Shown here: positions 24,976-34,246 of the stretch, piece after piece
Position numbering within the stretch: the first letter of the stretch is position 1
How the letters are laid out: each line of letters starts with the position of its first letter
NCBI RefSeq assembly: GCF_021556435.1
Contig: NZ_JAKGCU010000011.1
Span: forward strand, 1-64,000
Direction of reading: 5' to 3'
Length of the DNA: 64,000 nucleotides
From: Gordonia tangerina
GTDB taxonomy: Bacteria > Actinomycetota > Actinomycetes > Mycobacteriales > Mycobacteriaceae
Made by a program: the position numbers and the translations under genes
Notes under the pieces: generated by a model
Database searches by the model: none
The model's input: only the letters and a program-made list of their open reading frames with translations
What the model was told of the DNA's origin: nothing

Positions 24976-26178
24976 GTGCAAAAGCGGTGGAAGTCAGCGG
25001 TGATGGCCTGCATGGTGGCCGCATTGCCGATGACCGCTGCCTGCGCGTCCACCGACACCACCGAGGTACCGGCGAGCACATCGTCGGGGGTCGCGATCAG
25101 CGCCGATGCCCGCACCGGACGCGGTGATGTGATGCGCACCGACCCCGGCCTGGACACGTGGGCCGCCACCCTGCCCGACGGCACCGACATCACCCGGATC
25201 GTCTACCGCTCGACGTCGGGTGTGGACGGAGCGGCCACCGCGGTCAGCGGCGCCGTTTTCATACCTTCGGATGAACGGCGACCGGACGACGGGTGGCCAC
25301 TGATCGCCTATGCGCACGGCACCACCGGTATCAGCCGCGACTGCGCGCCGTCGGATCGCCCGGACATGTTCGGCGACCTCGGTGCCGTCGACGACTTCCT
25401 GCGTCGCGGTTATGCCGTGGTGACCACCGACTATCAGGGGCTCGGTATCCGCACCGGTGAGAGCGCCGCACACCCGTATCTGGAACCACACACGGCCGCC
25501 TACAACGTGATCGACGCGGTCCGCGCGGCGCGTTCCGTGGAGCCGTCGATCGGGTCGCAGTGGTTCGCGGTGGGACGATCCCAGGGCGGCTCGGCGGCGT
25601 GGGCGACGGCCGAACAGTACGCGGACTACGGCGACGACACCGGCGAACTGCTCGGGGTGGTCGCGGTGGCACCGTTGCTGGATGCGACCTACCTGGTGCG
25701 CAACGCTCAGGACGAGACGCTGACGGTGGCGCAACGCTACCTCTATCCCCTGCTGGTCCAGGGAGTGGCGCAGGGGGCCGAGCAGGTGACGCCGGCAGAC
25801 CATCTCGGAGCGGGTGTCACACCGGCACTGTCGTGCTCGTCGACGGGCACCGCCCTGGCCACCCAACCCGCCCCACCGGATGCCGAGGCCTTCACCGCCG
25901 TCACGTCGGCGGCCGCCGACGAGTTGATGGATACGGTGCAGTCCTACGCGCTGCCACGCGAGCACACCGAGGTGCCGATCGTCGCGTTCTACGGCAGCCG
26001 CGACGACATCATCCCGCCCGATGTAATGCAACTCACACTTACGCGTGCCTGCGACGTCGACGACCGGGTGCTGCGCGTACGCCGTGAAGGACAGGGACAT
26101 TCGCTGGATCCAGGCTCGATGATGGCGAAATGGATGAGCGACCGCCTCGCCGGGCAGGTCGTGCCGAGCGACTGCTGA
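24976..26178 (+). CDS. secretory lipase (LIP family), exported
   Basis: A 400-residue alpha/beta hydrolase of the secretory lipase family (Candida lipase A-like, PF03583). An N-terminal hydrophobic segment MACMVAALPMTAACAS may be a signal peptide with a weak lipobox. The nucleophile elbow is VGRSQGGSA (GxSxG); the acid is likely in FYGSRDDIIP and the His in GQGHSLDP. It probably hydrolyses acylglycerols or other lipid esters outside the cell. GTG at 24976 is chosen because the signal sequence begins there. Longer frames upstream are antisense to the GT2 gene. Confidence 0.85.
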   Translation: MQKRWKSAVMACMVAALPMTAACASTDTTEVPASTSSGVAISADARTGRGDVMRTDPGLDTWAATLPDGTDITRIVYRSTSGVDGAATAVSGAVFIPSDERRPDDGWPLIAYAHGTTGISRDCAPSDRPDMFGDLGAVDDFLRRGYAVVTTDYQGLGIRTGESAAHPYLEPHTAAYNVIDAVRAARSVEPSIGSQWFAVGRSQGGSAAWATAEQYADYGDDTGELLGVVAVAPLLDATYLVRNAQDETLTVAQRYLYPLLVQGVAQGAEQVTPADHLGAGVTPALSCSSTGTALATQPAPPDAEAFTAVTSAAADELMDTVQSYALPREHTEVPIVAFYGSRDDIIPPDVMQLTLTRACDVDDRVLRVRREGQGHSLDPGSMMAKWMSDRLAGQVVPSDC

Positions 26179-26321
26179 GCTCACCGGCGCCGACTCACCG
26201 AGAACATCGGGCCGATTGCCCGCTACAGTGACACGGTCGGGGGCGGCGCTGAAGCAAACCGGCGCTGCAGACCGGCGAATTGTGGGTTTGTGGTCGATTC
26301 CGGAGTCTGGAGTGTGCGGGG

Positions 26322-27152
26322 ATGCCGAAAGTTGTGAAGCGGATCTGGGATTCGGCGCCCCTGTGGGCGTGGATCGTCATGGGCGTGTGCGTCATCATCC
26401 TGGTCGTCGGACTGATCGTGTCGTCGAATCGCACCGCGCCGACGTCGCCGGCCGCGCAGTCGCTGCCCACCACGAGCACCGCCATGCAGACCCCGGCCAC
26501 CGTGGCGTTCGTCGACGATGCGCGAGCCAACCCGGAGACCCCGAAAACGCTCGTGCTGCTGGGTGACTCGACGGGCGCCGACAAGAACGGTTGGGCTCCG
26601 GCACTCGGCGAGTCCATCAGCCAGACACTCGAACGCCCGGTGGCCACCAAGTACTGGAACACCGCCACCAACAGCTACGGCGAGATGGTGGGTCTCGGCG
26701 ACGGCCCGAACGGCCCGGTCGGTTACTGGAATGCCAGCGCATCCGGCAAGGACGCCGACTACACGCTCGAGAATCTGGACACCATGATCGCCCCGGACGT
26801 GACGCCGGACCTGATCATGCTCAACTTCGGGCACACTCAAGACACCACGCAGCCGCTGGCGCCCCAGCTGCAGCCGCTGATCGACGAACTGCGCACGCAA
26901 TACCCCGACGCCGACCTGGTGGCCATCAAACAGAGTCCCGCCCAGGGCGCGAACGCAGACGCGCAACTCGAGGGTTTCGCCGCCGCAATGGACGCCGAGG
27001 GCATCCAGGTGATCGACGTGAACTCAGCGTTCCCCACCGACAACACTCAGTTGTCGGCGCTGCTGCGCGACGGTGTGAACCCGAACGCTGACGGCCAGCA
27101 GTTGTGGACCAAGACGGTGCTGGCGGCGTACGGGCTGCCCGAAGCGCAGTAG
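26322..27152 (+). CDS. membrane-anchored SGNH hydrolase-like protein
   Basis: A 276-residue protein with one N-terminal membrane anchor (AWIVMGVCVIILVVGLIVSS), a Thr/Pro/Ala linker and an SGNH-type domain that begins TLVLLGDSTGADKNGW (GDS motif). A later LIMLNFGHTQ segment replaces the usual GxND block III, and NPNADGQQLW lacks the classical DxxH. The catalytic set is thus incomplete or divergent. It may be an acyl esterase or a carbohydrate-modifying protein at the cell surface. The ATG at 26322 is chosen because the anchor starts there; the ribosome site is weak. Confidence 0.7.
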   Translation: MPKVVKRIWDSAPLWAWIVMGVCVIILVVGLIVSSNRTAPTSPAAQSLPTTSTAMQTPATVAFVDDARANPETPKTLVLLGDSTGADKNGWAPALGESISQTLERPVATKYWNTATNSYGEMVGLGDGPNGPVGYWNASASGKDADYTLENLDTMIAPDVTPDLIMLNFGHTQDTTQPLAPQLQPLIDELRTQYPDADLVAIKQSPAQGANADAQLEGFAAAMDAEGIQVIDVNSAFPTDNTQLSALLRDGVNPNADGQQLWTKTVLAAYGLPEAQ

Positions 27153-27174
27153 CCGGCTCCGGGGTCTCGGGCCG

Positions 27175-27456
27175 ATGAGCGCGTCCGCGTCGTTCCACGC
27201 GCTGGTCATCCTGAACCTGCTGTTCGTGACCGGCGCGTGGTGTCTGGCGCGGCCATCGGTGCAGGCGGCGATCGCCCTGGTCGTGGTGTCGGGCATGTGG
27301 GTGGTGGGCAACGGCCCCATCGAAGGGCGCGTGCTGTGGAGCTACAGCCGCGCCCATGGCGTCACCGAATCGGACCTGCTGTCGGTGATCGGCGTGATCA
27401 TCGCGGCGATCACGCTCTGGCGGGCGCGTTCCGGGGGACGACACCGCCGACGTTGA
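27175..27456 (+). CDS. small membrane protein, unknown
   Basis: A 93-residue protein with three hydrophobic segments (about 8-25, 28-46 and 67-82) and a basic tail. It begins 22 bases after the SGNH-like gene and is probably co-transcribed with it. No family was recognised. The short spacing suggests a partner at the membrane. Confidence 0.55.
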   Translation: MSASASFHALVILNLLFVTGAWCLARPSVQAAIALVVVSGMWVVGNGPIEGRVLWSYSRAHGVTESDLLSVIGVIIAAITLWRARSGGRHRRR

Positions 27457-27477
27457 GCACACTGCCACCAACACACA

Positions 27478-27523
27478 GATCGGCTCCGACGATCGCGGTC
27501 GGTGCGATGCGTCGGAGCCGATC
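27478..27523. terminator. bidirectional hairpin terminator
   Basis: Perfect 14-base stem: GATCGGCTCCGACG at 27478-27491 and complement at 27510-27523, with an 18-base loop. It lies between convergent genes ending at 27456 and 27544. Confidence 0.7.
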
Positions 27524-27543
27524 CGGACGGTGAGAGTCGCCTT

Positions 27544-28047
27544 CTACGCGGCCCGCGCCGGGAGAATGGACTCGATGGCTCCCCAGATGAGCTGGGCCAG
27601 CGGTGTGGCCACCACCGCCGGCAGGCCCTGCGCCTGCAGGAACGCCGAGATCAACGGCACGGTGACGATCGCCCAGTTGAAGTTGTCGAGGAAGTCGTCA
27701 AGCAGCGGAGCGAGGTCGGCCGAACCCGACGAGGAGCCGCTCGACGATCCCGCCGAACCGGTCCCGGTGTCGGCGGACTCGTCCGTCGTAGCACTGTTGT
27801 CTGCGGCGCTGTCGCTCTCGGTCTCGGTCTCCTCGGCGACCGGCGACGACTGCAGCGCCGCGAGCACCGAATCCTTGATGGCCTGCTTCTCGGCGGCGGT
27901 CGGTGCCAGCCCGATGAACGTCGGTGTGGAGCCGGCCGTCACCGACGCGGTCGGTGCCGCGTACGCGGGCGCCGTAGCCAGCCCGGCCGCACCCGCTGTT
28001 CCCACCAGCGTGAGTACGGCGATGCCTGACACAACTGTCTTCTTCAT
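27544..28047 (-). CDS. secreted protein with Ser/Thr/Asp linker, unknown
   Basis: A 167-residue protein. It has a classical Sec signal peptide (MKKTVVSGIAVLTLVGTAGA...) with likely cleavage after AYA near residue 30. A short folded part (PTAAEKQAIKDSVLAAL) is followed by a low-complexity linker of Ser, Gly, Thr, Asp and Glu (about 70-110). A hydrophobic C-terminal part follows (NWAIVTVPLISAFLQAQGLP). No family was recognised. It could be a surface or secreted envelope protein. It is divergent from menA. Confidence 0.65.
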   Translation of the reverse strand: MKKTVVSGIAVLTLVGTAGAAGLATAPAYAAPTASVTAGSTPTFIGLAPTAAEKQAIKDSVLAALQSSPVAEETETESDSAADNSATTDESADTGTGSAGSSSGSSSGSADLAPLLDDFLDNFNWAIVTVPLISAFLQAQGLPAVVATPLAQLIWGAIESILPARAA

Positions 28048-28226
28048 TCAATCTCCCCGAAGATTTCGTGAACACGAGACGTACGTGAACATGCTTGTGC
28101 TGGAATGCCTTTGCTATCCCACACCGGAACCTATCAGCTATCGAACCGACTTGTGGTCCGAGGTGGTCGGTCTCACAAGGGTGGCGCCGGCGGTCGCGTG
28201 CGCGCCCTCATGGAAAGATCCACAGC

Positions 28227-29096
28227 ATGGCTACCCCGAAGGAGTGGATTCAGGGCGCTCGACCCCGCACCCTGCCCAACGCGATCGCACCGGTGATCGT
28301 GGGCGTCGGAGCGGTCGGCGACCTCGGCGAGGTGGCGTGGTGGAAGGCGGGGCTCGCGCTGATCGTCGCGGTGGCGTTCATCGTCGGCGTGAACTTCGCC
28401 AACGACTACTCAGACGGGGTACGTGGCACCGACGATGACCGGGTCGGCCCGATGCGCCTGGTCGGCTCGCGGGCGGCGTCGGCCGGCGCGGTCAAACGAG
28501 CCGCATTCGCCTGCTTCGCCGTCGGCGCACTGTGCGGGCTCGTGCTGGCGGTCACCACGGCGTGGTGGCTGGTGGCGATCGGCGCGATCTGCATCGCCGG
28601 CGCCTGGTTCTACACCGGCGGCCGCAAACCTTATGGCTACATCGGCCTCGGTGAGGTCGCCGTGTTCGTGTTCTTCGGGCTCGTCGCCGTCCTCGGCACC
28701 CAGTTCGTGGTGAGCGGCTCGATCGACTGGGTCGGCCTGCTGTGTGCGATCGCGGTCGGTTCGATCTCGTCGGCGGTGCTGGTGGTCAACAATCTGCGTG
28801 ACATCCCCAGCGACACCGAGTCGGGCAAGGTCACTCTCGCGGTTCGGCTCGGCGACAAGCGGACTCGCGTGCTGTTCGCGGTCCTGCTGGCGGTACCGCC
28901 GGTGGTGAGCGTGGCGTTGATCGGGGCCACCCCGTGGGCGCTGCTCGGCCTGCTGGCCGCGCCCCTGATCTGGGCGGCGTATCTGCCGGTGCGTCGCGGC
29001 GCCACGGGTCCGCGGCTCATCCCGTCGCTGGGTATCACTGGGCAGGCGATGCTGGTGTGGGCAGTGCTGACGGCTGTGGGATTGGTCATCGGTTAG
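28227..29096 (+). CDS. menA: 1,4-dihydroxy-2-naphthoate polyprenyltransferase
   Basis: A 289-residue membrane prenyltransferase of the UbiA superfamily. It transfers a polyprenyl chain to dihydroxynaphthoate to give demethylmenaquinone, the penultimate step to menaquinone. The two Asp-rich motifs are visible: [14 protein letters not shown] and NNLRDIPSD. The opening [20 protein letters not shown] is typical of MenA. About eight or nine helices follow. The ATG at 28227 gives the usual N-terminus. Other men genes are not in the window. Confidence 0.93.
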   Translation: MATPKEWIQGARPRTLPNAIAPVIVGVGAVGDLGEVAWWKAGLALIVAVAFIVGVNFANDYSDGVRGTDDDRVGPMRLVGSRAASAGAVKRAAFACFAVGALCGLVLAVTTAWWLVAIGAICIAGAWFYTGGRKPYGYIGLGEVAVFVFFGLVAVLGTQFVVSGSIDWVGLLCAIAVGSISSAVLVVNNLRDIPSDTESGKVTLAVRLGDKRTRVLFAVLLAVPPVVSVALIGATPWALLGLLAAPLIWAAYLPVRRGATGPRLIPSLGITGQAMLVWAVLTAVGLVIG

Positions 29097-29142
29097 TCAT
29101 CTCGGTTCGGCGTGTCGACCGGGGCGCCAATATCCTTGGCCC

Positions 29143-29757
29143 ATGCGCGCTACCACTGTCCTGGTGCGCGGACCGAATCGGCGCAGACGGCGCCGGCAGG
29201 CGTTGTTGGCCGCGGCCGTGTGCATGGTGCTCGTCGCCACGCTGGTCGTCGGGATGCTGGGGTATCAGCTGTTCACCCGCGACCACTCCGACCCGCTGCG
29301 TCCCGCCGATGCCATCGTGGTGCTCGGCGGCGAGCACGACGGTCGCGAGGACTATGGGCTCGAGTTGGCGGCGCAGGGCTACGCCGACACCGTGCTGATC
29401 TCCGATCCATACCGGCCGTACAAACCGTCCGAACGCGAACTGATGGACCGGGTCTGCGATGCGAGCACCGACACGATCGAGGTGATCTGCTTTGCTCCGC
29501 AACCGTCCACCACGCGCGGCGAGGCAATGTTCACCCAGCAGATGGCCACCGCCCGCGGATGGCGATCGGTGATCGTGGTGAGCTGGCGCTATCACCTGGT
29601 ACGGGCACGCTACATCTTCGGCCAGTGCTCCGACCGCCAGGTCATCATGCGCGGTGTACCGCGCAGCTACGCGCGGTCACCGGAGAGTTGGGCGTACACA
29701 TACGCCTATCAATACGGCGGGTTGATGAAGGCCACGCTGCTGGGCTGCAACGCATAG
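29143..29757 (+). CDS. DUF218 (YdcF/SanA-like) membrane-anchored protein
   Basis: A 204-residue protein: a very basic start (RRRRRRQ), one membrane helix (LLAAAVCMVLVATLVVGMLG), then a DUF218 domain beginning ADAIVVLGGEHDGREDYG and ending with the WRSVIVVSWRYHLVRARYIF block. Family members such as SanA and YdcF are implicated in envelope integrity; their reaction is not established. It starts 46 bases after menA. A second DUF218 protein is encoded at 61408-61965. Confidence 0.8.
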   Translation: MRATTVLVRGPNRRRRRRQALLAAAVCMVLVATLVVGMLGYQLFTRDHSDPLRPADAIVVLGGEHDGREDYGLELAAQGYADTVLISDPYRPYKPSERELMDRVCDASTDTIEVICFAPQPSTTRGEAMFTQQMATARGWRSVIVVSWRYHLVRARYIFGQCSDRQVIMRGVPRSYARSPESWAYTYAYQYGGLMKATLLGCNA

Positions 29758-29899
29758 CTCGTTTCCGGCCGCGCCGAGTGGCCCCATACTCGGAGGTTTG
29801 TTAGCATGGTGAACGTTCTTGTCGGGGCTTTATCCGCAATTCACTCGGGTGTGGATTCCCCCCCTTTCACAACCGGGTGAGCCGGATGACGAGAACACC

Positions 29900-29945
29900 G
29901 AGCACCGCGTGCGCCGGCTTGAACTCCCTGCCGCACGCGGTGCTC
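29900..29945. terminator. bidirectional hairpin terminator overlapping the patatin stop
   Basis: Perfect 14-base stem: GAGCACCGCGTGCG at 29900-29913 and complement at 29932-29945, loop of 18. The right arm reaches into the stop codon of the patatin gene. It lies between convergent genes. The 186 bases from 29758 to here hold no other recognisable gene. Confidence 0.65.
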
Positions 29946-32900
29946 ATCTCGTTGGCTGCGGTGATGTGCGCCAGTCCTCGATCATCTCCGCCAACAGCCG
30001 TCGGCGTTCGCGGACGAGGTCGAGTCCCGACGCCGACAGCAGCCGGGCGTGGATGGGTTTGGTCAGCTGATGCAGCACCCCCATGCCGATCAGCCAGACC
30101 GCGACCGGCGCCAGGTCCGTCAGCGGGTTGGCCAGCCCATCAATAGCTGCGACGATCACCAGTCCGAGCAGCGCAAACGTGGCGACGATCACGGCCTCAC
30201 CGGTCATCCAGTACCAGGGCGTCCAGCCCCACACGCTGATCAGCGCGAGGACCGTCGCCGACACCACCACCGTCACGATCGTCGCCAGCACCAGCCGGTC
30301 GGCGTGACCGTTTTGCGCCCCACCCCACTCCAGGAACGACTGGACCCATCCTCCCTGCGGGAGTGCGTCAACGACCTCGAGGGGTTGGGCACAGCGTTCG
30401 AGTGCGCGGGTGCTCGTGCACGGATACCAGGCGAGCAGCGTCGCCGCCATCGCGGCGATCACGTAGAGGACGCCGGTGGCCACGATCGCCGCGATCCGTC
30501 CCGCGGACGGGCGGGCCGACGCCCAGGCGGTCACCGACTGGCGATACAACCACCAGGTCACCAGACCACACGCAGCCACCACCAGCACCATCAGTTCCGA
30601 GCCGACGGCCAGCCACCACGGCGGCCGCAGGAACATCCAGGCCCCGCCGGCCACGAACACCAGACCCACCACCATGTTCGCCCAGTAGCGTCGGGCCGCG
30701 CGTCGTCGGGAGTCGGCGATCACCTGCGGCCACACATCGAAACGCTTCTCGCGGATTGCCGAGTCGAGGCGCTGGGGCCGAGCGGCGTCGAAATGCTGTG
30801 CGACGACCCGCCATCGGCGCCGCACACCACGCCCGAGCACCATCGACAACCCACCGATCACGATGATCACCGTCAGAAAGACCCGCTGCCCCGCCATGCC
30901 GGTCACCGCCGCACCCAACAGTGCCGCCGCGGTGCAGGTGACGGCCAGTGCGCCGATGAGGCGCAGCGGGTCGGCGAACAGACAGACCACCACCACCAAC
31001 GGGCGCACCAGGATCAACGCCACCAGGCGCAGCGCCCGACTCACCAATCCACCCGACCGCGACGACGGCTGCAGGCCGCGGACCACCAGCGGCAGGATCC
31101 GCGACACCAGCGCGAACCGGTACAGCGCGGGTAGATCCGACAACGTCTCCCCGCCCACCGTGGCCAGTCGACGCTTTAACGACTCGTCCCCAGGATCGGT
31201 TCCGGTGCGACATGTTTCGTCGCCTTCGGCCAGGATGAGCCGCCGCGGATCGTCTTTCGGCTGTGGCGCAGGCACGCCCAGGTCGCCGAGCAGCTTCAGG
31301 ATGCCGGTGGCGGCATCCAACCGACCCCAGTACCAATCGTTCTCGCGCCACCGCTTCGACAGGAAACCACCGAAGCGATTCAGCTCGGTTCCGGCGAGTT
31401 TCATGTCGGCGCGCGACAGTGTCCTGGTCTGCGTCACCAGGTCATCGATGATCGTCGCATTGAACTCTGCCGGATCGACCTTCTTGCGCACCCACTGCTG
31501 AACCTGCTTGCGCGCGGCGGACTTTCGCAGCGGCATGAGGTCGATCCCATGCACCTCGGTTCCCGCTGTGTCACCAGTGATCGTGGAGAACGTCACCCCC
31601 GACGCCGTCGTCGTCGGAATCCCGGCGGGCAGACACAGGCGCACGAGGTGAAACGCGCTGGGATCGGCGACGTCGGCGAGTACCCCGTAGATACCGAGCC
31701 CGGCTCGGTCTGGCAGGCTACTCGTCGCGGCGCGGATACATCGCAGTTCTGAGTCGAGGACCGTGCGGATCGTCGGCAACAGTGGTGTCCCGCCGTCGGT
31801 TCGGCGCGCACCCATCTGCGCCAGCAGTCCGTAGAACTCGCCGTCACTTGCCGTTTCGCCGGACGGGGCCGTGGTGATCGCCGCCGCGAGCTCGTCGTCG
31901 ATCCGCCAACCACCCTGACTTTCCAGGGCAGCCTCGAGCCGACATGCCAGCAACACCGTGGCGTCCTCGCGCAGCAGTATGCTGCGGTAGGTGGTCTCGT
32001 GCCGCACATACAGCAGCATGGCCAGGCACCGATAGAGAATGTTCTTGCTGCGCAACAGGTCTGCCGATGCTTGCTGACCGAGAGCCTGAATCCAGGCGAT
32101 CAGCAGGACCGCGGTGTCGGCAAGGCCGTCGACGTCACCGGAGATGAAAGTGTCGCGGGCGACGCTGCCGGTGTCGCTGCGGAATCCGTCGTAGACCTCG
32201 GTGACCGCCGCCGGTACCGCGTCCGGATCCGGCAGCTCGTCGGGGAGGTCGGCGCCGCCGAACGGCGGCACGCAGAAGTGTTCTCGAGGATTGCGCAGCA
32301 GTTCGGCGATGGCCGGGATGTCCCGGCCGATCCGGGCGTCGAGGTAGGCGGGGAGCCAGGAGTCGGGGTCGGTCGGGACCGCCGGATCGAGCACCTCGGC
32401 CAGCGACGTCAGCCGATGCGCCACCGACGCGCAGCGCTCGTTGTACTGCTGTACCGCCATGATCTCGTCGTCGGCGGTCTCGGTGCGGGTGCGCAACGCC
32501 ATCGATGCCCGGATGACCTGTACCCAGTCGACGCCGACCGGATCGAAGCGGACGTCGTCGGGCAACATGGTCGGATATGTCGCCGCCGGGGGCTGCGGGT
32601 CCAGATAGATCAGGTGTCGACGTGATTCCTCGGTGGCGGTGGCGCGCTGAATGGCCCGCAACGCCCGGTCGATCGGGATGTTGTCGAACACCCCGCCGTC
32701 GACGACGTCGAAGCGGTCGCGGTCGCGCCCGAGTCCTCGGCGCACATCGTCGGCGAGCGTGGCCGACCGCGCGTACGGGAAGACCGGCGCCATGTTCCAC
32801 ACGTGATCGCCGGGCATGCCGTCGTCGTTGTGGGGGTCCTCGGTGATCGAATGCACCGACGCCGGTTCGAACGCGCCGGGGAACGACGACGTGGCGCGCG

Positions 32901-33660
32901 CGGCCAACGCCATCCGGCCTAGAACGGGTGCACGCCGCTCGTCCGACAGTAGGCCGTCGGATAGGCCCGGGATGGTGGAGAAGCGGGTCGCCAGGCCCCC
33001 AGGTCGCCGCATGAACGTGAACCCGGCCTGGTTGCTGAGGTTCGGTTCCTGCGGATCAGGCAACACGGTGGCCGCGAGCTCCACGGTCAGTCGGTCCACC
33101 GCGGTCTGCGCCGTGCCATCGGCGCCGCCGGCGGTGGCGATCTCGGCAAGGGTGTCGGCAGCGTTGGTGAGGAACTGATCGTCGCCACGCAGGATCGACG
33201 GCACCCGACCCACTCCCGGACGTCGCAACAGATCCCACAGTCCGCCGCGGTCCTTCCACATGCGCAGCACGATGTCGTCAGTGGCCACGCCGTAGGACTG
33301 GGCCAGCGCGAACAGGATCGCATTCAGGCCGCCCGCGCTCGCGCCGGCGAGGATGTCGAACTCGACATGGTCGTGGCCGGCCGCATGCACCATCTGTCGG
33401 TAGATCTGGGCGCGGTGAGCGCGAGCGATCCGGCGTGGGCATGCGGCTCGGGCGTCGGCCGGGCAGGCGTCGTCTGGACACACCGGATCGGTGTCGGGTT
33501 CGAGCAGGGCGCGCCGCAGCACGTCGAGTTCGGCGACCGCACCCCCGATCCACACCGCCATGCTCACCCCGCCGCGCATGGCGAGTGCGATGCGCAGCGT
33601 CGGGCGCCGCGCGGGGTCACCGTCGGCGGGCGCGTCGGTGTCGGCACGAGACATCGTCAT
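29944..33660 (-). CDS. very large patatin-like phospholipase with membrane C-terminus (DUF3376)
   Basis: A 1238-residue protein. The N-terminal patatin domain (about 20-370) has the glycine-rich oxyanion motif RGGVSMAVWIGGA, the nucleophile GASAGG near residue 107 and the dyad Asp in VDGGVFDN. The long middle region fits actinobacterial patatins with DUF3376. From about residue 900 several membrane helices follow (for example LVALILVRPLVVVVCLFADP and VFLTVIIVIGGLSMVLGRG), so the lipase is tethered to the membrane. It likely cleaves phospholipid acyl esters. Ordinary bacterial patatins are about 300-400 residues, so this is unusually long. Confidence 0.88.
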   Translation of the reverse strand: MTMSRADTDAPADGDPARRPTLRIALAMRGGVSMAVWIGGAVAELDVLRRALLEPDTDPVCPDDACPADARAACPRRIARAHRAQIYRQMVHAAGHDHVEFDILAGASAGGLNAILFALAQSYGVATDDIVLRMWKDRGGLWDLLRRPGVGRVPSILRGDDQFLTNAADTLAEIATAGGADGTAQTAVDRLTVELAATVLPDPQEPNLSNQAGFTFMRRPGGLATRFSTIPGLSDGLLSDERRAPVLGRMALAARATSSFPGAFEPASVHSITEDPHNDDGMPGDHVWNMAPVFPYARSATLADDVRRGLGRDRDRFDVVDGGVFDNIPIDRALRAIQRATATEESRRHLIYLDPQPPAATYPTMLPDDVRFDPVGVDWVQVIRASMALRTRTETADDEIMAVQQYNERCASVAHRLTSLAEVLDPAVPTDPDSWLPAYLDARIGRDIPAIAELLRNPREHFCVPPFGGADLPDELPDPDAVPAAVTEVYDGFRSDTGSVARDTFISGDVDGLADTAVLLIAWIQALGQQASADLLRSKNILYRCLAMLLYVRHETTYRSILLREDATVLLACRLEAALESQGGWRIDDELAAAITTAPSGETASDGEFYGLLAQMGARRTDGGTPLLPTIRTVLDSELRCIRAATSSLPDRAGLGIYGVLADVADPSAFHLVRLCLPAGIPTTTASGVTFSTITGDTAGTEVHGIDLMPLRKSAARKQVQQWVRKKVDPAEFNATIIDDLVTQTRTLSRADMKLAGTELNRFGGFLSKRWRENDWYWGRLDAATGILKLLGDLGVPAPQPKDDPRRLILAEGDETCRTGTDPGDESLKRRLATVGGETLSDLPALYRFALVSRILPLVVRGLQPSSRSGGLVSRALRLVALILVRPLVVVVCLFADPLRLIGALAVTCTAAALLGAAVTGMAGQRVFLTVIIVIGGLSMVLGRGVRRRWRVVAQHFDAARPQRLDSAIREKRFDVWPQVIADSRRRAARRYWANMVVGLVFVAGGAWMFLRPPWWLAVGSELMVLVVAACGLVTWWLYRQSVTAWASARPSAGRIAAIVATGVLYVIAAMAATLLAWYPCTSTRALERCAQPLEVVDALPQGGWVQSFLEWGGAQNGHADRLVLATIVTVVVSATVLALISVWGWTPWYWMTGEAVIVATFALLGLVIVAAIDGLANPLTDLAPVAVWLIGMGVLHQLTKPIHARLLSASGLDLVRERRRLLAEMIEDWRTSPQPTR

Positions 33661-33813
33661 CGGGCCCTCGTTCGGGGGTTCGGGATCGGTGTCTCATGGT
33701 GACAGAAACCACGCCCGCAATCGCCCGCCGCGCGGATCTCGGCGCGGTTCTGTTATCGAAATGTGCGAACCGTGACACCGCGGTTCGTTCGGCCGGATGA
33801 CACCGGCCCCCGA

Positions 33814-34152
33814 TCAGCCGGCGAGGCGACCGGGCCGCACGGCGGCGTCACAGCGCGTGACCGTCGGCGCGTTGGCCCGGCCGACGCTTGCCGCGATCTC
33901 GTTGATCGAGGTGTAGCCGTCCTCGATCGCGCGCACGAGCAACGCGATCTTGGTGGTGGCCGGACGTCCGGCGGCGCGGTATTTGCCGCGGATACGGACC
34001 AGATGGGTACGCACGGTGGCGTCGGTGATGAACAGTTCCCGGGCGATCTCGCGCATGGGCCGGTCGGCGACCCACCGGACCAGCACATCGACCTCACGGT
34101 CGCTCAGCACCGGGGATGAACGGTGTTCCCGGACAATTGCGTTCGTCATCAT
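33814..34152 (-). CDS. stand-alone LuxR/NarL-type HTH protein
   Basis: A 112-residue DNA-binding protein without a receiver domain. SDREVDVLVRWVADRPMREI and ITDATVRTHLVRIRGKY form the LuxR-type helix-turn-helix. The segment RIRGKYRAAGRPATTK, followed by RAIEDGY, is closely similar to RIRGRYNTAGRPAPTK and RAIEDGW in the response regulator at 36471-37142, so the two are paralogues. Tandem ATG codons at 34152 and 34149 are preceded by GAGG. It lies 94 bases after the kinase-like gene, last in the signalling cluster, and may compete with the response regulator for the same DNA sites. Confidence 0.8.
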   Translation of the reverse strand: MMTNAIVREHRSSPVLSDREVDVLVRWVADRPMREIARELFITDATVRTHLVRIRGKYRAAGRPATTKIALLVRAIEDGYTSINEIAASVGRANAPTVTRCDAAVRPGRLAG

Positions 34153-34246
34153 TACATTCCTCACACGCGCAGAGCTCCTGCAGATCAAACTAGGCGCCCG
34201 TCACATACAGGAACAGACACATGTTTTCGTGCCCCCAGGCCAGGGG

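Noticed and set aside
29819-30070. An 83-residue open frame after the DUF218 gene
   Set aside because: It runs into the 3' end of the patatin gene on the opposite strand, covers the terminator hairpin and has no recognisable features.
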